Shown here one piece after another: positions 44,377-56,219 of a stretch of DNA of 64,000 nt. The stretch is from Melastoma dodecandrum (Eukaryota; Streptophyta; Magnoliopsida; Myrtales; Melastomataceae). Every line of letters starts with the position of its first letter. Within the stretch, counting starts at the first letter, position 1. Both the position numbers and the translations under genes were made by a program. The stretch is taken from positions 1,116,001 through 1,180,000 of the forward strand of contig JARUPY010000189.1 in assembly GCA_029817715.1 (NCBI GenBank), written 5' to 3'. The notes beneath the pieces were generated by a model that was not told where the DNA came from, ran no database searches, and was given only the letters and a program-made list of their open reading frames with translations.

Positions 44377-47160
44377 ATGGATTCTAGTGCTTCATCTCGG
44401 TCGTCCTCGCCCTCTCCGTCTCGCGAGGAGGGTGATGTGGCCAACTTTTGACGAGCCTGTGTTGAGTCTCAATAATTTCATGTCTTCCCTTGTAAAGAGG
44501 CGGAGTCGGAGTATGGTATCCCGATACCGGGCCAACAAACCCTGGGTCCGTACATCCCTGATAGCAAGCATTACGTCCTCTCTGGTGCGGAAAGGTCATT
44601 CCTTTACACCAGCAAGTTGCCCGCTTTGTTCTCCCCTGGCGATTTTAAGCCATTCGGATGGGGGTCATTCCTTTACACCTCCGTTGTTTCCCTTCTCCCA
44701 GGGAAATAACGGAGGTTTGCCCGCACAGACGACCCTGTCAAGATTGGGTCTCCAAATGGATGGAGAAGAAAGGTGCTACGTGAGAAGCGATGGGGATCAA
44801 GGCATTGATCAACGTATATCATTCCCCAATTGAGCCTAACCTATCTGTGTTTGTCGGGTGCCTTTCGTTTGGGAACCCCATCGTCAATTGCTTCTTCCTC
44901 CCGAAGGGACCGATGTTGATCAGTTTGGAGGATATTGGCTTCTTGAAAGGTTGCAGTCTTTCTGGAGCCCCCCTTCGCTTCGACCTGAAGCGAGTCGACT
45001 TAAGGTTCAACCCTTCAGAGCGTGTCAGTGACGTCTCTAAGCGGCACCTTTCTGATGACAAGTGGGGGCTCGAGGAGGAATTTGAGTTTTACTTGGAGTG
45101 GTTATCCAAGTATATTTTCTGCAACCGTGGGACACTTCCCACTCGCTTTACGGTTGGAGTAGCCACCAGCCTCGTTGAGGCTGCCAATGCAGACAAGCCA
45201 GAGCTAGTGGTCTTTGCCCCGTTTCTGTTGAGCCTCGTTTATAGCGGGCTCTACCAGGCGACAGTCGACCCGGCTAACTTTCCTGAGTGTTTGACGGATG
45301 GTCCTCTGTGGATCGTGTACCTATGGATTGTCCTTTATCGCCCATGATTCGCCCGTTATCTCGACCCAATGCATGCACGTAGTCAGGTCATCGAGGCGAG
45401 TTCGTCTAAGTACTGGGCTCCCGTTAACATCACCGGATGCATTCAAGCCCAGGCGGACGGTCATGCGAACGATAGTGCGGGCACAATATTCTCCTGGCGC
45501 CCTTCCCTGGAGAATGGGTGGAGCTGCGTCGGAGGACGGTTGAAAGCCTTCGTCCAGCCTTCTTTGCCAGAGATTTAGTGGCTGTGGACTCAGATGGTCT
45601 GATCTTTGAGGTATACAATCCTCAACTCTGTACCCGTCAGCTGGGCTTTACTCAGTATCTGGCTGTCCCATTTTTTAAGTCCCAGAATCAGCCGCTAGAC
45701 CAGCGCGTCGTATCCCCTGTGGGATCCGGGGTAGCCGAGCAATCTCAGCCGCCGTTCCTTCATTCCCACCGGGTGGAATCCGAGCCCTCAGGTAGCTAAT
45801 CTTTGCACTTTTCCCTTGTTTGGTACGAGATCTGGGGAAAGTTGCTAACCATTTCTCACTTGGAGAGGCTGGCTCAGGAGAATGAATCGGTCCGTCTTCC
45901 AATGCTTCCTAGCTTAGGCGAGGTGCCTTCGAGGAAACGGTCGTCAAGTGACACGTCTTCCTCGGGTATGCTAGATGAATTCCCCATCTCCTGTATTAAT
46001 ATCCAGATGATAGACTAATCTTTTGTATATAACAGGTGTCGAGAGGACGAGGTCCTCATGTGCAAGCTCATCATCGCAAAGAGCCCGGTTGAAGAAGGTG
46101 TCTCGCGACTCCGCCACCTCAGTACTGTCAAGTGTTTCCTCTGATCGTGCCAACCCCGAGCATGCGCCCTCGGGGAATGTATTAGGTATCAACATGCTTT
46201 ACATTTTTTCCTTCTTAGGGGCCTTAGGATAACCTCTCTGGTGCTTTTCCCGTTGATGTTGATAAAGCCCCTGACGAGGTCCCTATTTCCTCCTGGTTGG
46301 GTGGTCAAGGCCGCCCGTACGAGCAAGAGTTAGAGGGGTTCCCTGGTGAGGTGGCACACGAAGTTCCGCGCCCACCTTCGAGTCACGAGGCCGGAGCCCA
46401 TTCCATAGATGTTGTCGCTTTTGCCCAATGAACATTAGGCGAAATGACGAGGGTCTTCTAGGGTCAAACGACATAGCCCCCCTAGGACGAGTGCAGGGAG
46501 TCCCCTCCGACGATGTGAGGAAAGCTCATCGGGGGGATGTGACAGAAGCCCCTGGGTCCCAGCGACGAAAGCCCGCTAAGGCTTACGAACACACATGTCC
46601 ACACAGCGACGGAGTCCCCTCTTGAGAGTCACGTCCCTTGCCTGTATTTGGATTGTTGTGTAACTTGAGTGTATTTATGGCAGCCCCTTCATTCTTTGCT
46701 TACCTCATTCATCGTCAGCATTGAACGTGGGTCGAGGCTGAAGACAGTTTCGTTGCCCTGTCGTCCGTGACGGATGAGTTGGGGCGAGTGGATACCGCTC
46801 TGCCCGAACTGAAGGTTATGCTCTCGCTCCTTCGAAGGTCTCTTTGGCGTTTTGTGGAATGAACGCCAGTCAGACCTCGCAGTTTAGACGAGGCTGGAGG
46901 GAAGACGGTCGGCGTTGTCTCAACCGTTCGTCTCCTCTACTCAGGTGCTCGAGCTGTCTCTTGAGGAGGCGAACGTTCTCAAGGTGAAAGAGGGGTTGTT
47001 GGCTGCTCACCAGTGTCTCCAGGGCAAATTAGACACTATGCATGCGAATCTAGCCGTCGCCCGTGCAGAAGAAGTAACTGAGCACATGGCTACCGAACGC
47101 GAGCGAGAGTCTATGGAGAAGGAGTGGGACCAGGCCGCGGATGTCGAGGCGAAATGCTGA
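44377..47160 (+). pseudogene. Antisense plant-mobile-domain gene of element 2
   Basis: The ATG at 44377 starts a Ser-rich N-terminus (MDSSASSRSSSPSPSREE) with an early stop. WVSKWMEKKGAT follows near 44755. The best domain, 44817-45347, contains NCFFLPKGPMLISLEDIGFL and EEEFEFYLEWLSKYIF, matching the plant mobile domain (PMD, 'aminotransferase-like') pattern. A further block, EVYNPQLCTRQLGFTQYLAV (45609-45668), is the canonical YNP..ARQFGF.Q motif. A probable GT donor lies at 45789 and AG acceptors near 46036 and 46224, so the gene may be spliced. The tail (46915-47157) is coiled-coil, rich in Glu/Ala/Leu. PMD proteins of the MAIN/MAIL1 type act in the nucleus in genome stability and transposon silencing in Arabidopsis. 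Several frame breaks suggest it is no longer functional. Confidence 0.6.
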
Positions 47161-47332
47161 TGGCCGCTGACTAATCCGCTGATGGCCGCTGGATTTGTAG
47201 CCCGGGCGAAACGCCTATTGTACTCCTTGCCTCCTTTATGAAAACTCTACGTTTGTATTTGCCTCTATAGGATGGGAAAACATTGCCCCATAATGTTTTT
47301 GTGCATTTCCCACATCGTTGGCTTGTACCTTT

Positions 47333-48292
47333 TCAAGTACCTTCCCCTGATTTTGATGTGATGCACTGATCCATCAAGCCCCCTAGGCGATATGAATTCC
47401 CAAGATGAGATTCAACTACCCGAAAGGGGCCCTCCCAATTCGGTGTCCATTTCCCATAGAAGTAATCCCGGATTCCCTCGGGCAATCTGAGTTTCCAAAC
47501 TAGGTCACCCTTGCTGCATGATCGAGGGACTACTTTCTTGTTATAGTAGCGTGCGATCTTCCTCTTATGTGCCTCTAAATGGTTTAGCACGTGGATCTTG
47601 ATGGTTTCTACACCCTCTTGTTCAACATGCCTGTACTCATTGCATTCTTCGTATTCGTCTAGATGTTTGAGGAATCTAAGCGATCGATATCGTACTTTTA
47701 TCGGGAGCATTGTGTCGTGCCCATAAACAAGGTTGAACGGGGCAACGCCCGTGCTTTCTCTCTTAGTAACCCGGAACGCCCATAACGTCTCTTGAAGAAG
47801 GGTATGCCATGCACGTGGGGTATTTCGAATCATCCTCTGTATTACTCGTTTAATGAGTTTGTTAGAGGCTTCCGCTTGCCCATATGACTAGGCATAATAC
47901 GGGGTTGAGTTAAGCACTTTAAACCCAAAATCTTCGGCGAATTCGTCCATAAGTTCGTCGTTAAACACTTTTGCATTATCTACCACGATGCTTTGGGGAA
48001 CTCCGTATCGGTAAACAATGATGTTTTTTATGAATTCAATCACATCCTTTTAACTAATGGACTTATACGCCGTTGCTTCTACCCATTTGGTAAAGTAGTC
48101 AGTGGCGACAAGCATGTAAGCATCTCCTCTACTTGAGTGAGGAGGTAATTCTCCTATAATATCTAACGCCCACGTCCTGAATGGCCATGGCTTTACTATG
48201 ACGTTCATGTCAGCCGCGGGTGTTTGCCTTTCTGGTCCGCATCCCTGGCAAGCCTGGCAGGCTCGAGCTATTTCGTTGCAATTCTTGACCAT
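47333..48292 (-). pseudogene. Integrase of Ty3/gypsy element 2
   Basis: Read on -, CQACQGCGPERQ (end of the HHCC zinc region) leads into WALDIIGELPPHSS (first catalytic Asp), DYFTKWVEATAYK, VVDNAKVFNDELMDEF (second Asp) and GQAEASNKLIKRV (catalytic Glu). It continues with LLQETLWAFRVTKREST, FNLVYGHDTMLP and a C-terminal domain GDLVWKLRLPEGI with WEGPFRVVE. The DDE triad is visible, but stops near 48053 and 47888 interrupt the frame. Integrase would insert element cDNA and make the 5-base target duplication. Confidence 0.8.
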
Positions 48293-48487
48293 CTATGGTC
48301 AGTAAAAACGATGTCGTTTGATCGATTAGTTCATCTTAATCCCAGCTTGATGCGCTCTGCACAACCCCTCATGTGTTTCCATCATGATCGGGATTGCTTT
48401 ATCTTGGTCAACGCACCTCAAAATGACGTCTTCGCCGATTTTTCTATAAAGAACGTCATCGAGGAGCATGTAGTGCCTGGCGATCAC

Positions 48488-49241
48488 TCAGATCCTCCTT
48501 TCAACTTTTATACTAGTGTCTTTAAGGAATTGTCGTATCGGTTCTCGCCAATCCTCTTTTCCTTCGAACAGGTCGGCGGCATATGCTTCTTCGTTTCTTT
48601 CCTTACCATCATTGTGGAACTCAGGTCGTTTGCTAACGAACAGAGTTGTGTTGTTTTTGGATGCTCCCAAGTCATTGATCAACCCCGAGGCGCATTGTGC
48701 TAAGTGATTGGCCTCTTGATTGTCGCCTCGTTTTACGTGGACGAACTCAGCCCTACGCAATCTTGCTAAGAGTTCTTTCGGTCTGCGTAAGTATTGATTA
48801 AGGTGGGGTGCGTGGCACTCATTTTGGTCAAGAAGCTGTTGAGTCACCAGTTGTGAATCGCTGCATCTTTTTACGGTTTCCACTTTCCAATCTAGTGCGA
48901 ATTGCAAGCTAAGATTAAGGCCTCGTACTCTGCTTCGTTGTTGGTTACTTTCCCATTAATACGACAAGCTATCCTGGTTCCGCTTTCCATAGTGTCTCGA
49001 TGAAGACGCCCACGCCAGCTCCGAACTTGTTGGAAGATCCATCAAACCAAATGGTCCATCTTTCGCGTGGGTAAGCTTCCTCGTGTATAGAATCGAGATT
49101 GTCTTCCCCATAATGGGTTATGAATTCAGCTGAAACATGACCTTTAACCGAGGTTTGTGGCTTGTGGTAAATATTGTATGCTGAGAGCACTAAGCTCCAT
49201 TTGCTTATTCTTCCTATGAGCAGGGGGTTATCGAAGAACAC
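48488..49241 (-). pseudogene. RNase H of Ty3/gypsy element 2
   Basis: Read on -, TIWFDGSSNKFGAGVGV holds the first catalytic Asp, FALDWKVETVKRCSDSQLV the Asp/Ser block, and HVKRGDNQEANHLAQ the C-terminal Asp motif. The frame shifts once between 48907 and 48969. It degrades the RNA strand of the RNA-DNA hybrid during replication. Confidence 0.75.
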
Positions 49242-49779
49242 CTTGGTAACAGGGGTTTTAGAGACACGTATACATCATTAGACCTGATGTAGTGTCTAAG
49301 TTTCATTACCTAGTAGTACACCGCTAGGCAAACCTTCTCAGTTGAGGTATATCGTTGTTTGGTTTCTATGAGTAGGCGTGACAAGTAACAGACTGCCCTT
49401 TCTACTCCATCATGCTCTTGCGCTAACATTGATCCAATAGTGGACTAGGATGCAGCCACATAAAGGATGTATGATGCGTTCACGTTTGGTGGTGCCGACA
49501 TAGGAGGTTTGGTCAGATATTCCATGATTTCTTGGAACGCTCGCTCGTGTTGCGACGTCCAGTTTATCTGTCCTTTTCCTTTTCCCTTTAGAATCATTGA
49601 GAAAACACTCGTTTTAGATGCCACATTGCCTATAAAGTGGCGAATATAGTTTATCCTCCCAAGGAAGGCTTGAAGTTCCTCTTGCTCTGGGGAGCTAGGA
49701 GGTTTTGAATGGCACGAGTCTTTAAAGGGCCTACATCAATCCCTCGTTGGTGCACAAGGAACCTGAGAAACTGTCATTT

Positions 49780-50693
49780 TTGTACTCCGAAGGCACATTT
49801 TAATGGATTGCATTTGAGGTTATGCTTTCGTATCTTTTCAAAAGTTTCGCTTAGATGATGGCGATGATCCTGTCTCCACTTAGATTTTACCACCACATCA
49901 TCAATATACACATCTACTGTCTTTCCTATTAATGAGGCAGAAAATCAGGTTCATTGTCCTTTGATACGTGGCCCCAGCAATCTTTAATCCGAAAACGATG
50001 ACAAGCCACTCGAATATCCCTATAGGGCATCTGAAAGTTGTTTTATGCACGTCTTCATCAACAATGGAGATTTGATTGTACCCAGAGTAACCATCCATAA
50101 ACGACATTAGCTCATATCTTGCCGACTTATCTATAAGATCATCAGCAACGGGCATGGGGTACTCATCTTTAGGTGTTGCTTTGTTTAAATCGCGGAAATC
50201 TATGCACACCCTGATCTTGCCATTTTTCTTGACGATGGGTACTATACTAAAAATTGATTTCATCGTAAACCATTTGTGTTACTTCCCGCGACATCCTCTT
50301 AGGAGTTTGTTTTATGGATTTAAAATTGTTGTATTTTGGGAGTCGGTGTCCGACTAAGTCCCGGTTGACACCGGGCATCTCCTTATAGTCCCAGGCGAAA
50401 TAATCCTTATAGGTGTGGAGGACTTTGCTTATATCTCGCGCCTCGGCTTCGTTTATGAGTAAACTGAGGTAAGTGACACGCGGGAAATCCGTAGTCCCTA
50501 GATTTATTTCCTTTAAAGGGTCGCAAGGATCAACGGAAGTACTAGGAACTTCTTTATTATTTGAATGAATAGTTAGCATGTCTTGGCATGCTTGAGGGAA
50601 CACATTACATGGTGTCCTATTTATTCTGGATGTCCTATAGCTATCTAGTCTTTCTAGGACATCCGTTACCCGATCGAGCCCTTCACTCTCCAT
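49780..50693 (-). pseudogene. Reverse transcriptase of Ty3/gypsy element 2
   Basis: Read on -, it begins with a linker (DYFAWDYKEMPGVNRDLVGH), then IVPIVKKNGKIRVCIDFRDL, NKATPKDEYPMPVADDLID and SFMDGYSGYNQISI. The catalytic box VYIDDVVVK is near 49895. A one-base shift around 49925 separates MNLIFCLI from the box. The downstream HNLKCNPLKCAFGVQK block is present. It aligns with element 1 throughout. Confidence 0.8.
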
Positions 50694-50808
50694 TGGACGA
50701 AGATGGGCTGAGGAGTCTATCGAGCTCCAAGTCCGTCTCTGTGTATTGTGTATTGTGTGTTGTTGTCATCTCGTATCCCAGCCTCATGCATGTCTTTTTC
50801 CAGCGAGG

Positions 50809-51641
50809 TCAGATCTTCTTTGACCTTGAGCTGTAGCCCGTCTCCCCATCCTGTCTAGATGATCGGGTTTTGAGGCAGCACCCTGGTCCACCGTATGAAA
50901 CCAGGAATTCATAGCCTGCTTCACCTAAAGGGCTAACGTTTGGGTCTCCCATAGCATACCTGTGTTTCAGTGTCATATCTTTGACATGCTTGACTGCCCC
51001 TGCGTAGACATAAGGTATATTAGCATTTTCATTTGCCTCTCCCATAACAACTTCTAAACCAAATTTTTTCCATAACAGGAGCTTTTAGAGAAGAATAGAA
51101 GGTATGGCGCCAACTTTGTAAAGCCAATCTCCTCCGAGTAAGGTTTTGAAAGAAGGCTTTACGTCAATGACGAAAAAGTCGTACTTTTTTCATGCGTGCC
51201 TACTGGGAGCTTAGCAGAAACTACGCCTAAACAGGAGGAAGTGATTCCATTGATACTGCTGACTCTTACGTCAGTTTCCCCAAGTTCGGTTATGTCATCC
51301 TTTACGCTCTTGTATGCTTCGAGGGGGAGCAAGTTGATAGTCGCTCCATTATCCACAAGGACATGGTGTATTGCTACGTTGTTAATTGTCGCTTGGATAT
51401 GGAGGGGAAACATGTCTTTTCGTAATGATGTAGGGGGTTCTTTTAACCACCTACTCAGAAAGTTCCGAGGTATTTCGATGATAGTATTGAAATTAAAGGG
51501 TAGTGTTAGTCTGCCTTTCGATTGATTGTCTTGCTTTTTAGCGAATTCAGCCGATAGCATGAGAAAGTTGCAGGCGGCTTCTTTTGCTTCGGGTGGACTC
51601 CCGGATTGAAATGGGTTGTAGTCGCTCAGCGAGTTAGACAC
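50809..51641 (-). pseudogene. Protease and protease-RT linker of Ty3/gypsy element 2
   Basis: Read on -, HVLVDNGATINLLPLEAYKS (about 51330-51390) is the retropepsin active site with D-N-G as in element 1. The domain is preceded by IPRNFLSRWLKEPPTSLRKD. The linker (50809-51045) contains HRYAMGDPNVSPLGEAGYEF, shared with element 1. Stops separate the two parts. Confidence 0.7.
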
Positions 51642-53119
51642 TAGGTCAATTTTGCTTGGCTCCTTCGCTTTCTTAATATCTAAGACTGCCGTTTTGGCAC
51701 ATTTTTCTGAAGTGCGTCACGCCCTTCTTTCTCTTCGTTTCTTGGTTTTCTCAATGGGTATCTGGGGTTGTGTTCCCATGTCCGCCTTCTGCCATGTCCC
51801 TACATTCGGAACGACTGGTACACGAACGAAGCGTGAGTTTGGGAGAGATTACAGGCGATTATCAACCTGAACAAACCCCCTTTGATGAGGGTCGTAACCC
51901 TTTTTGAGTTTCCTTTCAGGCGAAGCTTCCGGGAAACTAGTAAACTCAGTGTCACATAGGTTACCTGATGGAAGGTCGACCTTTTCTAGTTTGATCTTCC
52001 CTTTATATGCTAATCCCGCTAGAGTAGGAAATATTGGTTATAGCAAAGCTGGCACATCTGAGTGATGAGCACCTTGTGGGCTACTATTGGTTTGCACCTG
52101 TAACAAAGCATGTCAGCTGTGAGAAAGTAGGCTATAGATGTCCGTTTTTTCATTGATTCCTTGTCGCCTCGAGGATAGTTTTGTCACTCTACTTTGTTTT
52201 CTTTCGCTTGCTGAGGCCGAGGCGATCTATAGCGCGTCACCTGGGGAGCCTTTTGAGGTAAACTTTCTTTTGACTAGATCCGCTTTCTCCTATCAGTCCT
52301 TGCCTCATGAGTTCCTCGGGGGTGCAGAGCTCCTTATTTCCACTCGGTGGGGTATCCTTTTGTTCCAGGCATTTGTTTGTGCGCTGGAATGTCCTCGAGC
52401 TATTATTGATTCCCATCGCCATCTCTTCGAGACAATTGAAGTCATACCATTCTGCCCTTCTTTCGTTAAGGATGTACTTCCTGAAAGTATGGCAACGATC
52501 GGTGGTATGCGACGGATCCATATGCCGGCGACAACAGTTGTGCAACGTTCATTTGAGATCAAGAGGGCATTGAAGTATCCATTTCCTCACGAGCCGCTTG
52601 GACAACAAGTTGGCAATGAGTGTCTCGCCAGTTTTTCAGGATCATTGTCTCCCTACATCGGCAAAGGAGTCGCAGTTAGGTAATTGACATCAAAGGCACT
52701 TATGTCAACGAAATCACCGAATGTATGCGATTCCGTTAACGCCTGATCTTGCGAGTCTGGGAAACGCAATTCCTTAGACTCAATAAGGTCTTGCACCAAG
52801 TTTCTAAACGTGATGCAGTCCCCGGTAATATGGGTGAATGACCCATGCCATTTACATAAATTCCTTAACTTTTCCCTATCGGTACGAGGAATTCTATGGC
52901 CTGATTTCAGTCGAATTCGTCCAAGTTGGAGCATGAACTCGAAGATTTCGTCAGCTTTCGCCTCATCGAAGGAATATTTCCTTTCTTCCCGAGTTTTTGG
53001 TGACGCTTTGGCCCGGAAATTCTACTTGGTAAACTCATCGCACGTTAAGGGTTGCCCTATCACATATTCTGCAATGTCGACGTTAACGACCAGTTCCGCT
53101 TGATAAGTCATCAAGGGCC

Positions 53120-54214
53120 TGTTCGCATCGAAAACGGATCACGTCGGAAATATTTGGCAATAATACTCACAGGGTTTGTAGATGTGGTCGCCAGTAAGTA
53201 AATGAAATAGATTGAATTAAATATACGAAGTCTTACAATAAAAATAAGGTGCTTACAGCCATAAAAATAAAGCAAGGACGGTGGTGCAACGTCGTAGACT
53301 TGCTTCTGGGCGCTGCAGACTAAGAGGCGAGGTCGTAGACTTGCCGCTGAACGCTGCAGTCTTGCGAATCTGGACGATGGGGACGTCGTAGACTTGGCGC
53401 TAGGCGCTATGGACTTGTGAATTTGGGCGAGGACGTCGTAGACTTGATAACAGAGCGCTGTAGACTCGCGACTCTGGATGGTGGAAACTGGTCGCTGGGG
53501 CTTGATGAATGAAGTGTGGCCGTGAATGATGGCGGATGTGGATACCAAGGCTACGGTTGCTCACCCTGGTGGCGGAGTCGAAGGCGGAGCTGTTTTGCCG
53601 GGACTACGGTAGCTCGTCCTGGCAGTGGAATGCTGGTGGGGACTTGTTGCCAGAGTTACGGTTGCTCACTCTGGTGATGGAAGTGAAGGCGGAGTTTGGC
53701 TGTCGGCGCTACGGTTGCTCACTCTGACGGTGGAAGTGAAGGCGGAGTTAGGCTGTCGGAGCTACGGTTGCTCACTCTGACGGTGGAAGTGATGACCAAT
53801 GAAACCTCAAGAGTTTCGCCCAGGCCGGGGGATCTTAACATCTAAGGGGTAACGAGCAAATAAAGCTTCTGTTGGCTGAATTGATCGTGAATTTTCCAAG
53901 GGAAGATCTCCTCCCTTTTATACCCGGTCTGTTACGACCTCTGAAGATCCTATAATCTAAACCAACCCCGTGGATCTCGAGGTCAACAAACTGTCTTCTA
54001 AGACCTGCCACTCGTGCGGACGTGGGCTGTAGACTCCACTGATTTCGGAGTTAATAAACCGTCCTTTGAGCCGTGTGACCTGTGCAGACGTGGGCCGTAT
54101 ACTCTCACTGATCTCGGGGTCACTAATCAGTCATGTAGTTCGCGTAGATTGGGCGCCGCGTCCTACTGTGGGCTTTGTCAGATAGTGGGCCCAAGATAGT
54201 CCATCATGTCAACA
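53120..54214 (-). repeat. Solo LTR nested in gag, TSD GGGCC
   Basis: It reads TGTTGACATG...TGCGAACA on -, so TG...CA, 1095 bp. It is flanked by perfect five-base repeats gggcc (53115-53119 and 54215-54219). No internal retroelement sequence remains. Its sequence is homologous to the LTR at 60906-62155. It contains two minisatellite-like tracts. Confidence 0.9.
53285..53800. repeat. Minisatellite tracts inside the solo LTR
   Basis: Two tracts are visible. In 53285-53475 a phrase of the type 'gacgtcgtagacttg...gcgctg' recurs about four times at ~45-60 base spacing. In 53545-53800 a phrase with 'ctacggttgctcactctg' recurs five to six times at ~55-60 base spacing, the last copies nearly identical. 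Related tracts occur in the LTR at 61600-61980. Confidence 0.7.
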
Positions 54215-55431
54215 GGGCCCCATGACCAAACTCCCTTTTGCTTGTGTTTTCTCTTTAAGGAGATTCTCATATCGGATAGCTCTCCTGGCCAACTCGTTCC
54301 AATCTCTGAATACTTCTCCTTCTAACTTCTTTCTGAATGAGCTCGGCTTCGGATGCAGAGGTTTTACACTTGAGTCGTGCCTTCTGAAGTTTCTTTAAAA
54401 AGACAGCCACGGGCTCACCAGGTTGTTGTTTCATGTGAATGAGATCTTGTAATGTCACTGTTGGGTTAATCTAAGTAAACACCAGCGTGAACTGGACCTG
54501 CATGTCATCTCAGTTTCTTACCGAATTAGGAGGAAGCTTTACATACCACATAAAAGCCAACCATTCGTGGCAGCCTCCCCAGCCTGGTGGGTAAAGCAGG
54601 TGACATGTTCCGTGGGCGAAACGCCTTCTTCTCCCGAAAAACGGGCGAATTCAGGAACGCGGTATCCCCTTGGAAAATGATAATCCCTATCAATGTTATC
54701 AGGGTAAGGAGCCCGATAGAGCTACACCTCATTAGCATCATCCGCCCCAGGGATCGCTTGTTCAACTAGACGGGCAACATAATCCCTGATTTCGGGTGCA
54801 AGATTTGGCGACGCTACTGCCTCTTGAATTGGTATTCCCCTTCCATGTCCAGGTCGAGGAGAGTATTCGGGTTGTTCATGGATTTTGGTGGAAACAAATT
54901 CTTTATCCATCGGCCAAAAGGGGGTTGATACGTCACATGATGATTTTGTTGTGTAGCTGTCATGTACTCGTTTATCACAAGTGGTGGATTGTTGTGCATG
55001 ACCTTCTTGGGGCCCGCTTGGATGACTAGGACGACGTCCATGTCAACATTTTTCTTTCCTTCAACGATTGAGGCCCTGTGAGGATCATAATAGGATTGCT
55101 ACCTGGTGGCTGACTCATCTTTCCTATCTCTAGGGCTGCTCATCGGTGCCCCTGTAATAGTTCCCAGGTTTTGAAAGACAACTTCCATTTTGGAATCAAT
55201 CTTCTCCTTGAAAGCGTCGTGCTTCTGATCAATAGCACCGACTTTCTCCATTAAGAGTTGGAGAATACTAACGATGGGAGACAACTCTCCAGTTATGGCT
55301 GGGTCTGAGTTGTTCCCATCGCTGCTCTTTTCCCCATCGAAGTGATTATCTCCGAGGTTGCTCGAATTACCACCAGCTCGAGTTCTAGGCATTTTTTGCT
55401 TAGATTTATCCAATTGTGGTCGTCAAAGGCG

Positions 55432-56170
55432 TGTTCGCTCCGGAAGTGACTGGGGACAGACTGGATCCGAACACGTCGGAAATCTCTGGCACCACTGGCG
55501 AAGGTGCCCAGAGGTTCGTTGTACGTGTATGTGGTCGCCGTATGAAATAAAAGAAGAAAGGGAGAAGACAGCGGACAAACACCCTTAAGCGAAAGTAATT
55601 ACGGATGTCATCGACGATGTCTTCGGAGAATGAACGCGGGAACACAAAGATAGCTTGAACGCTAGAATGCTTGAAAGTAATACTGACAATATGTCCATCT
55701 CTAGGGAGGTGTTAATATGTACCTATACAATGCCTAATAACAAGTATTTATACTAAGCTACACCAACGTATCTAAGGTAAAATAATATTGCACGTATATT
55801 ATGTTTCATTTGATGTTGGTTTACTGGGAATATCTCATTTCGATATGAGCAATCTTGGCAATAATCCCCTTACGGATCCCGAGATCGTCTAGAGCCTTCC
55901 ATAACAGCTAAGTTGATCGATCACATTGCCCATGGGCCTTCGCCGTAGAGTTTCCCCGCTCACCCAACTAATTGTCGCTAGTTGCTTACGCTGTTCATTG
56001 TCGCCCGTCGCCTGGTGACCACGTCGCTTGGTGACTGCTTCGCTCAGCAAGCCTTCGTTTGGTGTGTTTCCGTTGTCACCTGCTTACTGGATTTACGTCC
56101 TTTGAGCCTGCATTCTGTTGATCCATAGACGAGGCCGAGATCTGTGGCCTAGAATTTCTGTTGTTAAACA
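55432..56170 (-). repeat. 5' LTR of Ty3/gypsy element 2
   Basis: 739 bp; on - it begins TGTTTAACAACAG and ends CGAACA. Shares its whole length with 42372-43120. A CTATA-like or TATA signal for the retroelement was not assigned. The next inner sequence (CGCCTTTGACGACCAC on -) is where a primer-binding site should be, but I could not match it to a tRNA from memory. Confidence 0.85.
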
Positions 56171-56219
56171 CCCAATTCCAGAACTGCAAGATACTAGAGT
56201 GACTTCTTCCTTGGAGTGA
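56171..56219 (+). pseudogene. PME pseudogene, 3' part
   Basis: After the LTR and the cccaa flank comes 'ttccagaactgcaagatact' (PME exon 2, residues ~462-468), then a jump to the last codons and TGA at 56217-56219. Together with 42173-42371 it is a single PME copy, deleted at three or more places and then split by element 2. Confidence 0.85.

Larger units (their letters stand above)
52200..55392 (-). pseudogene. gag of Ty3/gypsy element 2, interrupted by a solo LTR
   Basis: Read on -, the ATG at 55392 starts MPRTRAGGNSSNLGDNHF, a coiled-coil-like stretch follows (LQLLMEKVGAIDQKHDAFKE), then a capsid-like part with YHFPRGYRVPEF and MTLQDLIHMKQQPGEPVAVF. The solo LTR at 53120-54214 splits it. 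After the LTR come KYSFDEAKADEIFEFM, the first knuckle CKWHGSFTHITGDC and the second CRRHMDPSHTTDRC, both C-X2-H-X4-H-X4-C. This paired-knuckle arrangement matches element 1. Several stops remain after removing the LTR by eye. Confidence 0.75.
42372..56170 (-). mobile_element. Ty3/gypsy element 2 (13.8 kb) with both LTRs
   Basis: LTRs at 42372-43120 and 55432-56170 flank gag, protease, RT, RNase H and integrase, all on - in Ty3/gypsy order (integrase last). On + between integrase and the 3' LTR there is a large antisense gene. Flanking five-base sequences are cccac (left) and cccaa (right), an imperfect target duplication, and both flanks are PME sequence. The two LTRs have diverged visibly, so the insertion is not recent. 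A purine-rich tract (GTGGGGGGA on -) lies just inside the 3' LTR. The gag start is only about 40 bases from the 5' LTR, so the leader may be shortened. Confidence 0.85.

Noticed and set aside
52138..52683. 181-codon + strand frame inside element 2
   Set aside because: It is antisense to the gag knuckle region on -, which has recognisable motifs; the + frame has none.
53285..53800. Possible CRISPR-like regular repeats
   Set aside because: Repeat copies are imperfect and directly adjoining with no unique spacers; this is a minisatellite inside a plant LTR.
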